A DNA stretch of 64,000 bases, taken from positions 12,210,001-12,274,000 of the forward strand of contig OX392527.1 in the NCBI GenBank assembly GCA_947623455.1, given 5' to 3'. The notes beneath the pieces are model-generated. The model saw nothing but the letters and a program-made list of their open reading frames with translations. It had not been told where the DNA came from and searched no databases. Source of the DNA: Mimachlamys varia. Taxonomy: Eukaryota > Mollusca > Bivalvia > Pectinida > Pectinidae. Of the stretch, positions 13,701 through 24,400 are shown piece after piece. Position numbers and translations under genes: made by a program. Within the stretch, counting starts at the first letter, position 1; every line of letters begins with the position of its first letter.

Positions 13701-14249
13701 ATCTTCTGGTGCCTTGGCTTCGCTTGTTCGCCGTTTTTTACGACGACAACAACATTGAAATATAGCAACCAGCAACGACATACTGACAAGTGCGGTTACA
13801 GTACTTACGATGGTCACAACCATCTTCGACATGGACTTGTCCTTACGTCGTTCACGATCACCTACCTCCTGACTCAGGGCCTCAGACTTTGCCAAGTCCC
13901 CCTCTGCTCCAGTCAGTTTTAGTCTGTTGTAAAACTTGGAGGAACTTTGTGAAGTTTTAATTTGTGGCAGATCTCTGCTCTGTAAACTTGCATGGAAGAG
14001 CGTGTGCTTTGGAGGATGGAAAACGGAAGGACCATCCACTTCCTTATCTGTGTAAACACCTAGATGAGAATCACTGCTGTGTTGGGGATGACTAACTGTC
14101 TCAGTCAGTTTCTGTAATAATACTGATTGAGTGGAGTCCTTATCAGCCTGTAGATCAGTTAGCTGAGAGGGCTGGGGGTGGCCAGAACTCCCTGGTACCC
14201 AGACGGCCCCTACATAGATCAGTAGGATACACACACTAGTATCCCACAT
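4559..14249 (-). CDS. Unrecognised type I single-pass membrane protein (two exons seen)
   Basis: Minus-strand gene inferred from two exons: 14249..13609 and 4731..4559. The first coding exon gives 213 codons plus two bases and ends at a GTAAGT donor. The second starts after CAG in the matching phase, so GA + G makes Glu, and stays open for 57 codons. The joined product has a signal peptide, an ectodomain of about 120 residues, one transmembrane helix, CCC plus RRKKRR at the inner face, and an acidic, then mixed-charge tail of at least 100 residues. I do not recognise the family, and no enzymatic motif is visible. Intermediate exons in the 8.9-kb intron cannot be excluded. The 3' end is unresolved: the second exon either splices at GTATGG/GTAGGT or reads into a stop in the adjacent 33-bp repeat. 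Expression and exon joining are inference. Confidence 0.6.
4732..4841. other. Intron sequence
   Basis: AT-rich sequence upstream of the minus-strand acceptor; no other feature seen. Confidence 0.5.
4842..5441. mobile_element. 600-bp non-autonomous DNA transposon with 14-bp perfect TIRs
   Basis: The left end GGGGTCATTTCACC (4842-4855) is the exact reverse complement of the right end GGTGAAATGACCCC (5428-5441), enclosing exactly 600 bp. The interior is clearly richer in GC and CpG than the flanks. It encodes no transposase: the only open frames are under 100 codons and unlike known proteins. TTAA precedes the left end (4838-4841) but ATTA follows the right end, so a target duplication is not clear and I do not assign a superfamily. 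The insertion lies in the long intron of the minus-strand membrane-protein gene. Confidence 0.8.
5442..6170. other. Unique intronic sequence
   Basis: AT-rich non-repetitive DNA inside the minus-strand gene's long intron. Short open frames on both strands have no recognisable protein sense. Confidence 0.5.
6171..6470. repeat. Degenerate AT-rich TATAGTAGAGA repeats
   Basis: Irregular reiteration of TATAGTAGAGAGA, TTTTATATATA and GTACCAGTA blocks with variable spacing. It is a poorly homogenised satellite patch, not a clean fixed-period array. Confidence 0.85.
6718..7338. repeat. 11-bp minisatellite (CATTRTTTRYA)
   Basis: About 56 eleven-base units alternating CATTGTTTACA/CATTGTTCACA with CATTATTTATA/CATTATTTTTA, giving a 22-bp dimer in many stretches. 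Longer variants with TTTTCTAGACATT recur near 6890, 7016 and, less exactly, 7127 and 7222, suggesting block duplications of about 110-130 bp. The lack of stops in plus frames follows from the unit composition, so the 247-codon open frame here is not a gene. Confidence 0.93.
7339..8270. other. Unique intronic sequence
   Basis: Non-repetitive. It contains a pyrimidine-rich stretch (7500-7620) and a 55-nt minus-strand segment (7797-7851) with exon-like splice borders, discussed under rejected items. No supported gene. Confidence 0.5.
8271..10562. repeat. 29-bp minisatellite with interspersed 40-bp-class variants
   Basis: About 77 units built on ACCATTACACTGTGTTACCC and CTTCCCCGT, with a 29-bp step. 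Some units have a longer spacer containing CCTGTAGGTACCTCAGCTTC (for example near 8318, 8655, 9507, 9581, 10089 and 10325), becoming frequent and more diverged after 10320. The pyrimidine-rich plus strand keeps several frames open, so the 60- to 217-codon open frames here are artefacts. It lies inside the inferred intron of the minus-strand gene. Confidence 0.97.
10563..11131. other. Unique intronic spacer
   Basis: AT-rich, non-repetitive sequence between two arrays; no exon or element recognised. Confidence 0.5.
11132..13290. repeat. 60-bp minisatellite with G-quadruplex motif on the minus strand
   Basis: Thirty-seven CTAGAGAACT landmarks from 11141 to 13251. Thirty-one steps are exactly 60 bp; five steps of 50 bp (at 11141, 11791, 12081, 12671 and 13081) lack about ten pyrimidines. 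Each 60-bp unit carries the palindrome ATGATCAT and a plus-strand tract of pattern C5-T-C4-N6-C4-N5-C4. On the minus strand that reads as four G-runs of at least four with short loops. Because 60 is divisible by three, both strands show 20-codon repeats, but the 50-bp units break the frame, arguing against coding. The array lies in the minus-strand gene's intron, so the G-rich strand would be the RNA-like strand. Confidence 0.97.
13291..13608. other. Intron start of the minus-strand gene
   Basis: Unique sequence between the 60-bp array and the GTAAGT donor (complement of 13603-13608). No other feature seen. Confidence 0.5.
13609..14249 (-). CDS. First coding exon: signal peptide, ectodomain, TM helix
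   Basis: The Met at 14249 starts a good signal peptide, MWDTSVCILLIYVGAVWV, followed by PGSSG. This is why I prefer it to a Met 100 codons upstream, whose extension has no coding character. Residues 24-140 are hydrophilic without obvious cysteine-based domains. Residues about 143-164 (VVTIVSTVTALVSMSLLVAI) form one transmembrane helix. CCC at 166-168 is a plausible palmitoylation site, and RRKKRR at 169-174 is the stop-transfer signal. The tail becomes acidic (LNGEEDEPKE). The exon ends at AGAGGA|GTAAGT. Reading through would stop at once (TAA), but the donor and the matching phase of 4559-4731 favour splicing. Topology is type I by the positive-inside rule. Family not recognised. Confidence 0.7.
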
Positions 14250-15357
14250 CCTCAGTATCTCTACAATTACACACTGGCTCCACACAAACTGCACAAATTT
14301 CTTTATGAATAATAAAACACTAACACTTCCACTTACATATGAACCACATAGTACACTTTTGTAAATTCCAGCTAGCAATAGATATTCCTGGTATTTCCAG
14401 TGTAACAAATCCTCTTTTAGAAATGGTTTTACTCCTTCTTCACTCTCTCCAACAGAATTAATACACACATATATCCTTTTTACAACTAATGCAAATTTGA
14501 ATCCAGCATTATTGTTTTCTGCGGTAAAAATAAATCCAAAGAAATTCACAATACAAGAACATGAGGGCTCTCTATGGAGTTAACACCCGGGCCCACCAAT
14601 ACATCACCTAGCCTGTGTTTGTACCAGTAACATCTTTTGAGTGTATTCCAAGGAATAAGTGGAGGTTGATGCTACCTGTGGATGAGCAGTGATTTGACAG
14701 TGGTGCTGGGGCTTACATAAACACTGAGCCTACAGGGTGTGAGGCCAGCCTCAGTATCTACACACACAAACACTGTGCTACACATACCCAGCACAGACTC
14801 TGTGTATCCATGTTCACCTGAGCTATACACACCAATGTCTCCACAGGAAAACATTTACACTCAACAATATCTGTTTATTGCTGGAATACTTTAATCCTGT
14901 CTGTGTAATGATGTAACTGTAGACAGTACTTCAGGGATCACTTAGGGCGGTAGTATCCACACTCCAAGCTTATATGGCTGAAACAAAAGCTTTTTATTAA
15001 GAGTTTTTATTACATTGTAGATATAAAGATTGATTGTGTAATCTGACACTGAAATATTTTTTTGTATGTTACAGTTTTAATAAATGCCCTCATCAAGATA
15101 CTTTAAACAATGTCAATGGTCTTGAAACTTAATTCATGCACAGTTTTGTATTAGAAGACCTTAAACAGGATCAATATTCTCCTTGGTGTTAAGGTCAGAT
15201 TTACTATTCAGAATTTTCTTGTCATCAACATACAATAATATTTTTGCAGTATGATGTCAATGAAAAATGCATTTTTTCGTTCTGTTAAAAATAGAAGGGT
15301 TAATGTTGATTATCAGTGGATGAATTTGCTAGTGTGAGACATACAATATTCACTGTA
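14250..15357. other. Upstream flank of the membrane-protein gene, no gene seen
   Basis: Should hold the 5' UTR and promoter of the minus-strand gene, but I cannot pick out a TATA box or start site. A 60-codon open stretch at 14672-14854 (minus) ends at CAG|GTAGCA and could be a non-coding or coding first exon; unproven. Confidence 0.4.
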
Positions 15358-15406
15358 ATTAGCGCCCAGGGCGACTTAAAAAATTGGTTCCAAAGAGGGC
15401 GCTAAT
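15358..15406. repeat. Short inverted repeat, possible element remnant
   Basis: ATTAGCGCCC (15358-15367) and GGGCGCTAAT (15397-15406) are perfect 10-bp inverted arms around a 29-nt loop. This may be a small MITE fragment; no target duplication is evident. Confidence 0.5.
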
Positions 15407-15680
15407 AGGGTAACAAAACTAGGATTTAGAAGAAAAAAGTTTTTTTTATGAAGTAAATAAGTACAATGTACAATGATAAGAATGCATAAAGGTAGTATTC
15501 ATGATGTGCGACATTATTGTCATCGATTTGAGACAATTTGTACACATATTACCGATGTTTGTGGGAGTTCTACTTGAAAGCATGTGCACAGTGAGGTTTA
15601 CCACACCGTTAAATATGAGAATCATAAAGGGAGGGGTACTTACAGGGAGAGGGTCGCTAATTTCAGTGAATACACAAAGA
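15407..15680. other. Unique sequence
   Basis: AT-rich; no gene or element recognised. Confidence 0.4.
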
Positions 15681-15899
15681 CATATAATCTCTAACCAAAC
15701 ACAAAAAAACATATAATCTCTAACCAAACACAAAAAAACATATAATCTCTAACCAAACACCAAAACATATAATCTCTAGCCAAACACAAAAACATATAAT
15801 CTCTAACTAAACACAAAAACATATAATCTCTAACCAAACACAAATAATATATAATCTCTAACCAAACACAAATAACATATAATCTCTAACCAAACACAA
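15681..15899. repeat. 27/28-bp minisatellite, eight copies
   Basis: Eight copies of CATATAATCTCTAACCAAAC plus ACAAAAA with slight length variation in the A-run. Confidence 0.95.
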
Positions 15900-17545
15900 G
15901 GGGATCGGTTTGGGATGCCACCTGTACATTATCATGTTTCTGTCACTATTAGCTATTCATCTTTCATAATATTTGTTGACATTATATATCAACAAATAAC
16001 AATTGATTATGTTACAAACAAGTAAAATCACCTATTGTGATGTCAGAATTTAGAACATTGAAGATAGTGTACATGAAGCTAAAATAGTGGCATTGAGGAC
16101 TTGATGAAAATGTCAGGGAAAACCTGCCTTCACCTATCTTCAGATTCATTCTGAGTTATATGGTAATGTGATGTATAGAGTAATGTGTTTTCATTTCAAA
16201 GCAGTGAAGATTATTGCTTCAATACAATGAACACTTTGATCTAGTTCCATACATCATAAATGCATTGGGAACTCCAGTAAAGCTGTGAAGTTATTGGTAT
16301 TCGCAACATGATTTTGAGTTTAAAGTTTTCGAGGTATAATAATTTGTATTGGGTTGGTGTGAAGCTATTGATTTGAATCCATCTCTGCTGGATGGACTGA
16401 CGTATCACAATAGGCCCGAGGTTAAATTCTCCCGTTTCTTATGGTTGGCTCTACATCTTTGCCATGAATCGCCACTTCATGTCTAATTTAAGGATTGTGT
16501 TTTAAATTAAGTTATTTTCCGTTATTTAAGGTGATAAATTAGATTTATTCAACAGATAAAATGGACTCTTAAATCTATAATGAAGACAAAGTGATGGGAA
16601 CAATTTTTCAGTGAATGAGCATTCAATTATTGCTATGGCAACAAGGGGCCTGGTGCTGCACTGTCTGCTGAGACCTGCGCGTGATGGCTAACTTGTGTTT
16701 TAGCAGCTAAACCAGCAGTAACTTCCATTGATTATTAAACAGATTCAGCTCAGATTACCCCTATAAGTCAAAAATAGTAATGTACACTGAAAAAATTAAG
16801 AATTAGAATGTTAGGCCAGATAAAGAGTGTTTAGCACCTTAACACTGGAATAGTCTGGATTCATTGACAGTTGAGTAGGAAACCATTAAAAAACCTCAAA
16901 CAATCACCTCTGTCTGTGGCTGGCTGTGTATGTCTGCCATCATCCCACCTCTCCTCTCACTGACCTTGTCCTATCCCTCCACCTTTCAGTGTTCTGTTCC
17001 TCGGTACATGGTTTGGAGACATTGCCCACTAGCCCTGTGTGTCTCTATTGTCCTACTGCAGTGACAGTGGCTGACTCATACCCAGACCAGCCACAGTCTA
17101 ATACAGCCAGGGCACAGTTTTATTTAACACAATCATTCCTACTAACAGCTTTATTTATTTGATTAAGGATTTTAACAAATCTGTACAATAGTCATATATG
17201 TAAGGGTCCATATTCATTGTTTAGAACATACCTTACTAGTGTGACACCATATCTGCCCATTCCACTGTCCTGATAAAAAAACTCCCACATTCCGTTTTCC
17301 ATTCCCGTCAAAATGAGAAATATGATGAATATTAACCAACAAATGTTTGTTTTCTTCAAATCTGTATTAGATATTGCTGGATATATTTACAAGAACAATG
17401 TATGATGGATGAGTCATCTCCATGTTTCCTGTTTGATGTCGTCCCAGGACAAGCTGTCCAATTGCTGTACATGCCTGTACTTAATGCTAATTTAATGGAT
17501 ATTCAAACAACAGAATCCCCTTTTTGCATCTTAATTTAACTCTAA
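15900..17545. other. Unique sequence, no gene seen
   Basis: Both strands were read for exons, in particular for missing upstream ASH2L SPRY exons. None was recognised. A 78-codon open stretch at 16926-17162 (plus) has no protein-family sense. Confidence 0.5.
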
Positions 17546-17643
17546 AGATAATTCTCTTACATAAATACTTGTATAATGATGAATCTATTTATCTGGGACT
17601 CTTACATAAATACTTGTATAATGATGAATCTATTTATCTGGGA
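17546..17643. repeat. Two-copy 49-bp tandem duplication
   Basis: CTCTTACATAAATACTTGTA and the following bases through ATCTATTTATCTGGGA occur twice in tandem with a 49-bp step. Confidence 0.9.
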
Positions 17644-17950
17644 ATAACTGTATTACTACCCTAGTTGGAATGTGTATATGATGAGATACAGCAGGTCGTG
17701 CATTGCTGCTGATAAGAGTTGTGTATTAGAAGGTAGATATTTAGGTAGGTGGTAGAGAATGTTAATGAGATCCATATCCCTGTCACCAACAGAACACAGA
17801 CAGGTGTCTGGAAAACAAATGGCTGACAAGTGACCGTCTTTTAACTTTTATGAATTTTTAAGCAGAATTCTCAAATTTCATATAACTAAAATTAAATACA
17901 CAGATGAAAAAAAAAGAAAGAAGGGAAATGATCCACTTTTAAGGAGCAAA

Positions 17951-18119
17951 CAGGGTTCTCACTAAGTTTTGCAGTAATTGGTTGACTTCGAAAGAATAGC
18001 TGGTTGAATTTTCACATTCTGTAATGTTGACATATATAAAATTCTTAAAAAATAGCCGGTTCAAAGTTGGTGAATAACAGGCTACTTTTGCCGGCAACCG
18101 GCTTTTAATGAGAACCCTG
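17951..18119. mobile_element. 169-bp MITE, TIR CAGGGTTCTCA
   Basis: The left end CAGGGTTCTCACTAA and the right end TTAATGAGAACCCTG are inverted repeats with one mismatch. The element is flanked on both sides by GCAAA (17946-17950 and 18120-18124), a candidate 5-bp target duplication. The CAGGG terminus resembles hAT-type TIRs, but hAT elements normally make 8-bp duplications, so the superfamily is left open. The internal motif pair ATAGCTGGTT / ATAGCCGGTT is also partly repeated. Confidence 0.8.
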
Positions 18120-18461
18120 GCAAAAGAAGACCATGGTGCCCGGTGAGGTGACAAGATCCCTTTTGGATCTTTGTTGTAGATGACAGTGTCATCACAGTGT
18201 TTTTGACGGCTGTAGTATAAGTCGGTAGACTTGAGAGAGATGGTGAAACAGTCTGGTTTCTTCCTATCTACATAAACAGATCTCCTGATGGTTATGTAGC
18301 TGATGAAAATATAGACTGGAGATAAAATGTCTAAAAATACATTGTGTCAAAGTTGTATCCCCACAGTTTCAGACAGATGAAATATGCTACAGTATCACCA
18401 TCATCGAGTATATCAGTCTGTACATGGAACTCAAATACCGATACTGTAACTGCTATGCAAG
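18120..18461. other. Flank of the giant array, with a possible plus-strand exon
   Basis: Unique DNA. The last 89 bases (18373-18461) are bordered by TTTCAG and AAG|GTAAGA and are open in one frame (29 codons plus two bases, for example SLYMELKYRYCNCYA). I match them to no protein, and they do not resemble ASH2L, so the exon call is only a possibility. Confidence 0.3.
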
Positions 18462-21400
18462 GTAAGAGTTGGGCTGACCCAGTTAGGTGAGACTTGGGCT
18501 GAGCCATTAAGGTAAGAGTTGGGCTGACCCAGTGAGGTGAGAGTTTGACTGTTCCAGTGAGGTGAGAGTTTGACTGACCCAGTGAGGTGAGAGTTGGGCT
18601 GAGCCAATAAGGTGAGATGTGGCCTGAGCCAGTGAGGTGAGAGTTGGGCTGAGCCAGTGAGGTGAGAGTTGGGCTGAGTTAGTGAGGTGAGAGTTGGGCC
18701 GAGTCAGTGAGATGAGAGTTGGGCCGAGTCAGTGAGATGAGAGTTGGGCTGAGTCAGTGAGATGAGAGTTGGGCTGAGCCAGTGAGGTGAGAGTTGGGCC
18801 GAGTCAGTGAGATGACAGTTGGGCTGAGCCAGTGAGGTGAGAGTTGGGCTGAGTCAGTGAGATGAGAGTTGGGCTGAGTCAGTGAAGTGACAGTTAGGCC
18901 GAGTCAGTGAGATGAGAGTTGGGCCGAGCCAGTGAGGTGAGAGTTGGGCTGAGTCAGTGAGGTGAGAGTTGGGCTGAGTCAGTGAGGTGAGAGTTGGGCT
19001 GAATCAGTGAGGTGAGAGTTGGGCTGAGTCAGTGAGATGAGAGTTGGGCTGAGTCAGTGAGGTGAGAGTTGGACAGAGCCAGTGAGGTGAGAGAGTTGGG
19101 CTGAGTCAGTGAGATGAGAGTTGGGCTGAGCCAGTGAGGTGAGAGTTGGGCTGAGTCAGTGAGGTGAGAGTTGGGCTGATCCAGTGAGGTGAGAGTTGGG
19201 CTGATCCAGTGAGGTGAGAGTTGGGCTGATCCAGTGAGGTGAGAGTTGGGCTGATCCAGTGAGGTGAGAGTTGACCTGAGCCAGTGAGGTGAGAGTTGGG
19301 CTGATCCAGTGAGATGAGAGTTGGGCTGAGTCAGTGAGGTGAGAGTTGGACAGAGCCAGTGAGGTGAGAGAGTTGGGCTGAGTCAGTGAGATGAGAGTTG
19401 GGCTGAGCCAGTGAGGTGAGAGTTGGGCTGAGTCAGTGAGGTGAGAGTTGGGCTGATCCAGCGAGGTGAGAGTTGGGCTGATCCAGTGAGGTGAGAGTTG
19501 GGCTGATCCAGTGAGGTGAAAGTTGGGCTGATCCAGTGAGATGAGAGTTGGGCTGATCCAGTGAGGTGAGAGTTGGGCTGAGTCAGTGAGATGAGAGTTG
19601 GGCTGATCCAGAGAGGTGAGAGTTGGGCTGATCCAGTGAGATGAGAGTTGGGCTAATCCAGTGAGGTGAGAGTTGGGCTGATCAAGTGAGGTGAGAGTTG
19701 GGCTGAGTCAGTGAGGTGATAGTTGGGCTGAGTCAGTGAGATGAGAGTTGGGCTGATCCACTGAGGTGAGAGTTGGGCCAAGTCAGTGAGGTGAGAGTTG
19801 GGCCGAGTCAGTGAGGTGAGAGTTGGGCTGAGTCAGTGAGATGAGAGTTGGGCTGAGTCAGTGAGATGAGAGTTGGGCTGAGCCAGTGAGATGAGAGTTG
19901 GGCTGAGTCAGTGAGGTGAGAGTTGGGCCGAGTCAGTGAGATGAGAGTTGGGCCGAGTCAGTGAGATGAGAGTTGGGCTGAGCCAGTGAGGTGAGAGTTG
20001 GGCTGAGCCAGTGAGGTGAGAGTTGGGCCGAGTGAGTGAGGTGAGAGTTGGGCTGAGTCAGTGAGATGAGAGTTGGGCTGATCCAGTGAGGTGAGAGTTG
20101 GGCAGAGCCAGTGAGGTGAGAGTTGGGCCGAGTCAGTGAGGTGAGAGTTGGGCTGAGTCAGTGAGATGACAGTTGGGCTGAGCAAGTGAGGTGAGAGTTG
20201 GGCTGAGCCAGTGAGGTGAGAGTTGGGCCGAGTCAGTGAGGTGAGAGTTGGGCCGAGTCAGTGAGATGACAGTTGGGCTGAGCCAGTGAGGTGAGAGTTG
20301 GGCTGAGTCAGTGAAGTGACAGTTGGGCCGAGTCAGTGAGGTGAGAGTTGGGCTGAATCAGTGAGGTGAGAGTTGGGCTGAGTCAGTGAGATGAGAGTTG
20401 GGCTGAGTCAGTGAGGTGAGAGTTGGGCTGAGCCAGTGAGGTAAGAGTTGGGCAGAGTCAGTGAGATGAGAGTTGGGCTGAGGCAGTGAGGTGAGAGTTG
20501 GGCTGAGCCAGTGAGGTGAGAGTTGGGCTGAATCAGTGAGGTGAGAGTTGGGCTGAATCAGTGAGGTGAGAGTTGGGCTGAGTCAGTGAGATGAGAGTTG
20601 GGCTGAGTCAGTGAGGTGAGAGTTCGACAGAGCCAGTGAGGTGAGAGAGTCGGGCTGAGTCAGTGAGATGAGAGTTGGGCTGAGCCAGTGAGGTGAGAGT
20701 TGGGCTGAGTCAGTGAGATGAGAGTTGGGCTGAGTCAGTGAGATGAGAGTTGGGCTGAGTCAGTGAGGTGAGAGTTGGACAGAGCCAGTGAGGTGAGAGA
20801 GTTGGGCTGAGTCAGTGAGATGAGAGTTGGGCTGAGCCAGTGAGGTGAGAGTTGGGCTGAGTCAGTGAGGTGAGAGTTGGGCTGATCCAGTGAGATGAGA
20901 GTTGGGCTGAGCCAGTGAGGTGAGAGTTGGGCTGAGTCAGTGAGGTGAGAGTTGGGCCGAGTCAGTGAGATGAGAGTTGGGCCGAGTCAGTGAGATGAGA
21001 GTTGGGCTGAGCCAGTGAGGTGAGAATTGGGCTGAGCCAGTGAGGTGAGAGTTGGGCCGAGTCAGTGAGGTGAGAGTTGGGCTGAGTCAGTGAGGTGAGA
21101 GTTGGACTGATCCAGTGAGATGAGAGTTGGGCTGATCCAGTGAGGTGAGAGTTGGGCTGATCCAGTGAGATGAGAGTTGGGCTGATCCAGTGAGGTGAGA
21201 GTTGGGCTGATCCAGTGAGATGAGAGTTGGGCTGATCCAGTGAGGTGAGAGTTGGGCTGATCCAGTGAGGTGAGAGTTGGGCCGAGTCAGTGAGATGAGA
21301 GTTGGGCTGAGCCAGTGAGGTGAGAGTTGGGCTGATCCAGTGAGATGAGAGTTGGGCTGATCCAGTGAGGTGAGAGTTGGGCTGATCCAGTGAGGTGAAA

Positions 21401-24400
21401 GTTGGGCTGATCCAGTGAGATGAGAGTTGGGCTGATCCAGTGAGGTGAGAGTTGGGCTGAGTCAGTGAGATGACAGTTGGGCTGATCCAGTGAGGTGAAA
21501 GTTGGGCTGATCCAGTGAGATGAGAGTTGGGCTGATCCAGTGAGGTGAGAGTTGGGCTGAGTCAGTGAGATGACAGTTGGGCTGATCCAGTGAGGTGAGA
21601 GTTGGGCTGATCCAGTGAGATGAGAGTTGGGCTGATCCAGTGAGGTGAGAGTTGGGCTGATCCAGTGAGGTGAGAGTTGGGCTGAGTCAGTGAGGTGATA
21701 GTTGGGCTGAGTCAGTGAGATGAGAGTTGGGCTAATCCAGTGAGATGAGAGTTGGGCTGATCCAGTGAGGTGAGAGTTGGGCTGATCCAGTGAGATGAGA
21801 GTTGGGCTGATCCAGTGAGGTGAGAGTTGGGCTGATCCAGTGAGGTGAGAGTTGGGCTGAGTCAGTGAGGTGATAGTTGGGCTGAGTCAGTGAGATGAGA
21901 GTTGGGCTAATCCAGTGAGATGAGAGTTGGGCCGAGTCAGTGAGATGAGAGTTGGGCTGAATCAGTGAGGTGAGAGTTGGGCTGAGTCAGTGAGATGAGA
22001 GTTGGGCTGAGTCAGTGAGGTGAGAGTTGGGCTGAGCCAGTGAGGTGAGAGTTGGGCAGAGTCAGTGAGATGAGAGTTGGGCTGAGCCAGGGAGGTGAGA
22101 GTTGGGCTGAGCCAGTGAGGTGAGAGTTGGGCTGAATCAGTGAGGTGAGAGTTGGGCTGAGTCAGTGAGATGAGAGTTGGGCTGATCCAGTGAGGTGAGA
22201 GTTGGGCTGATCCAGTGAGGTGAGAGTTGGGCTGAGTCAGTGAGGTGATAGTTGGGCTGAGTCAGTGAGATGAGAGTTGGGCTAATCCAGTGAGATGAGA
22301 GTTGGGCCGAGTCAGTGAGGTGAGAGTTGGGCTGAATCAGTGAGGTGAGAGTTGGGCTGAGTCAGTGAGATGAGAGTTGGGCTGAGTCAGTGAGGTGAGA
22401 GTTGGGCTGAGCCAGTGAGGTGAGAGTTGGGCAGAGTCAGTGAGATGAGAGTTGGGCTGAGCCAGGGAGGTGAGAGTTGGGCTGAGCCAGTGAGGTGAGA
22501 GTTGGGCTGAATCAGTGAGGTGAGAGTTGGGCTGAGTCAGTGAGATGAGAGTTGGGCTGAGTCAGTGAGGTGAGAGTTGGACAGAGCCAGTGAGGTGAGA
22601 GAGTCGGGCTGAGTCAGTGAGATGAGAGTTGGGCTGAGCCAGTGAGGTGAGAGTTGGGCTGAGTCAGTGAGGTGAGAGTTGGGCCGAGTCAGTGAGATGA
22701 GAGTTGGGCCGAGTCAGTGAGATGAGAGTTGGGCCGAGTCAGTGAGATGAGAGTTGGGCTGAGCCAGTGAGGTGAGAATTGGGCTGAGCCAGTGAGGTGA
22801 GAGTTGGGCCGAGTCAGTGAGGTGAGAGTTGGGCTGAGTCAGTGAGATGAGAGTTGGACTGATCCAGTGAGGTGAGAGTTCTGCTGATCCAGTGAGGTGA
22901 GAGTTGGGCTGATCCAGTGAGGTGAAAGTTGGGCTGATCCAGTGAGATGAGAGTTGGGCTGATCCAGTGAGGTGAGAGTTGGGCTGAGTCAGTGAGATGA
23001 CAGTTGGGCTGATCCAGTGAGGTGAAAGTTGGGCTGATCCAGTGAGATGAGAGTTGGGCTGATCCAGTGAGTTGAGAGTTGGGCTGAGTCAGTGAGATGA
23101 GAGTTGGGCTGATCCAGTGAGGTGAGAGTTGGGCTGATCCAGTGAGATGAGAGTTGGGCTGATCCAGTGAGGTGAGAGTTGGGCTGATCCAGTGAGGTGA
23201 GAGTTGGGCTGAGTCAGTGAGGTGATAGTTGGGCTGAGTCAGTGAGATGAGAGTTGGGCTAATCCAGTGAGATGAGAGTTGGGCCGAGTCAGTGAGGTGA
23301 GAGTTGGGCTGAATCAGTGAGGTGAGAGTTGGGCTGAGTCAGTGAGATGAGAGTTGGGCTGAGTCAGTGAGGTGAGAGTTGGGCTGAGCCAGTGAGGTGA
23401 GAGTTGGGCAGAGTCAGTGAGATGAGAGTTGGGCTGAGCCAGGGAGGTGAGAGTTGGGCTGAGCCAGTGAGGTGAGAGTTGGGCTGAATCAGTGAGGTGA
23501 GAGTTGGGCTGAGTCAGTGAGATGAGAGTTGGGCTGATCCAGTGAGGTGAGAGTTGGGCTGATCCAGTGAGGTGAGAGTTGGGCTGAGTCAGTGAGGTGA
23601 TAGTTGGGCTGAGTCAGTGAGATGAGAGTTGGGCTAATCCAGTGAGATGAGAGTTGGGCCGAGTCAGTGAGGTGAGAGTTGGGCTGAATCAGTGAGGTGA
23701 GAGTTGGGCTGAGTCAGTGAGATGAGAGTTGGGCTGAGTCAGTGAGGTGAGAGTTGGGCTGAGCCAGTGAGGTGAGAGTTGGGCAGAGTCAGTGAGATGA
23801 GAGTTGGGCTGAGCCAGGGAGGTGAGAGTTGGGCTGAGCCAGTGAGGTGAGAGTTGGGCTGAATCAGTGAGGTGAGAGTTGGGCTGAGTCAGTGAGATGA
23901 GAGTTGGGCTGAGTCAGTGAGGTGAGAGTTGGACAGAGCCAGTGAGGTGAGAGAGTCGGGCTGAGTCAGTGAGATGAGAGTTGGGCTGAGCCAGTGAGGT
24001 GAGAGTTGGGCTGAGTCAGTGAGGTGAGAGTTGGGCCGAGTCAGTGAGATGAGAGTTGGGCCGAGTCAGTGAGATGAGAGTTGGGCCGAGTCAGTGAGAT
24101 GAGAGTTGGGCTGAGCCAGTGAGGTGAGAATTGGGCTGAGCCAGTGAGGTGAGAGTTGGGCCGAGTCAGTGAGGTGAGAGTTGGGCTGAGTCAGTGAGGT
24201 GAGAGTTGGACTGATCCAGTGAGGTGAGAGTTCTGCTGATCCAGTGAGGTGAGAGTTGGGCTGATCCAGTGAGGTGAAAGTTGGGCTGATCCAGTGAGAT
24301 GAGAGTTGGGCTGATCCAGTGAGGTGAGAGTTGGGCTGAGTCAGTGAGATGACAGTTGGGCTGATCCAGTGAGGTGAAAGTTGGGCTGATCCAGTGAGAT

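Noticed and set aside
14250..14549. N-terminal extension of the membrane protein by 100 codons
   Set aside because: It would bury the signal peptide internally, and the extension has AT-rich, non-coding character.
14672..14854. Upstream coding exon of the membrane-protein gene ending at CAG|GTAGCA
   Set aside because: The signal peptide at 14249 already gives a complete N-terminus. The 60 codons have no recognisable feature; at best a 5' UTR exon.
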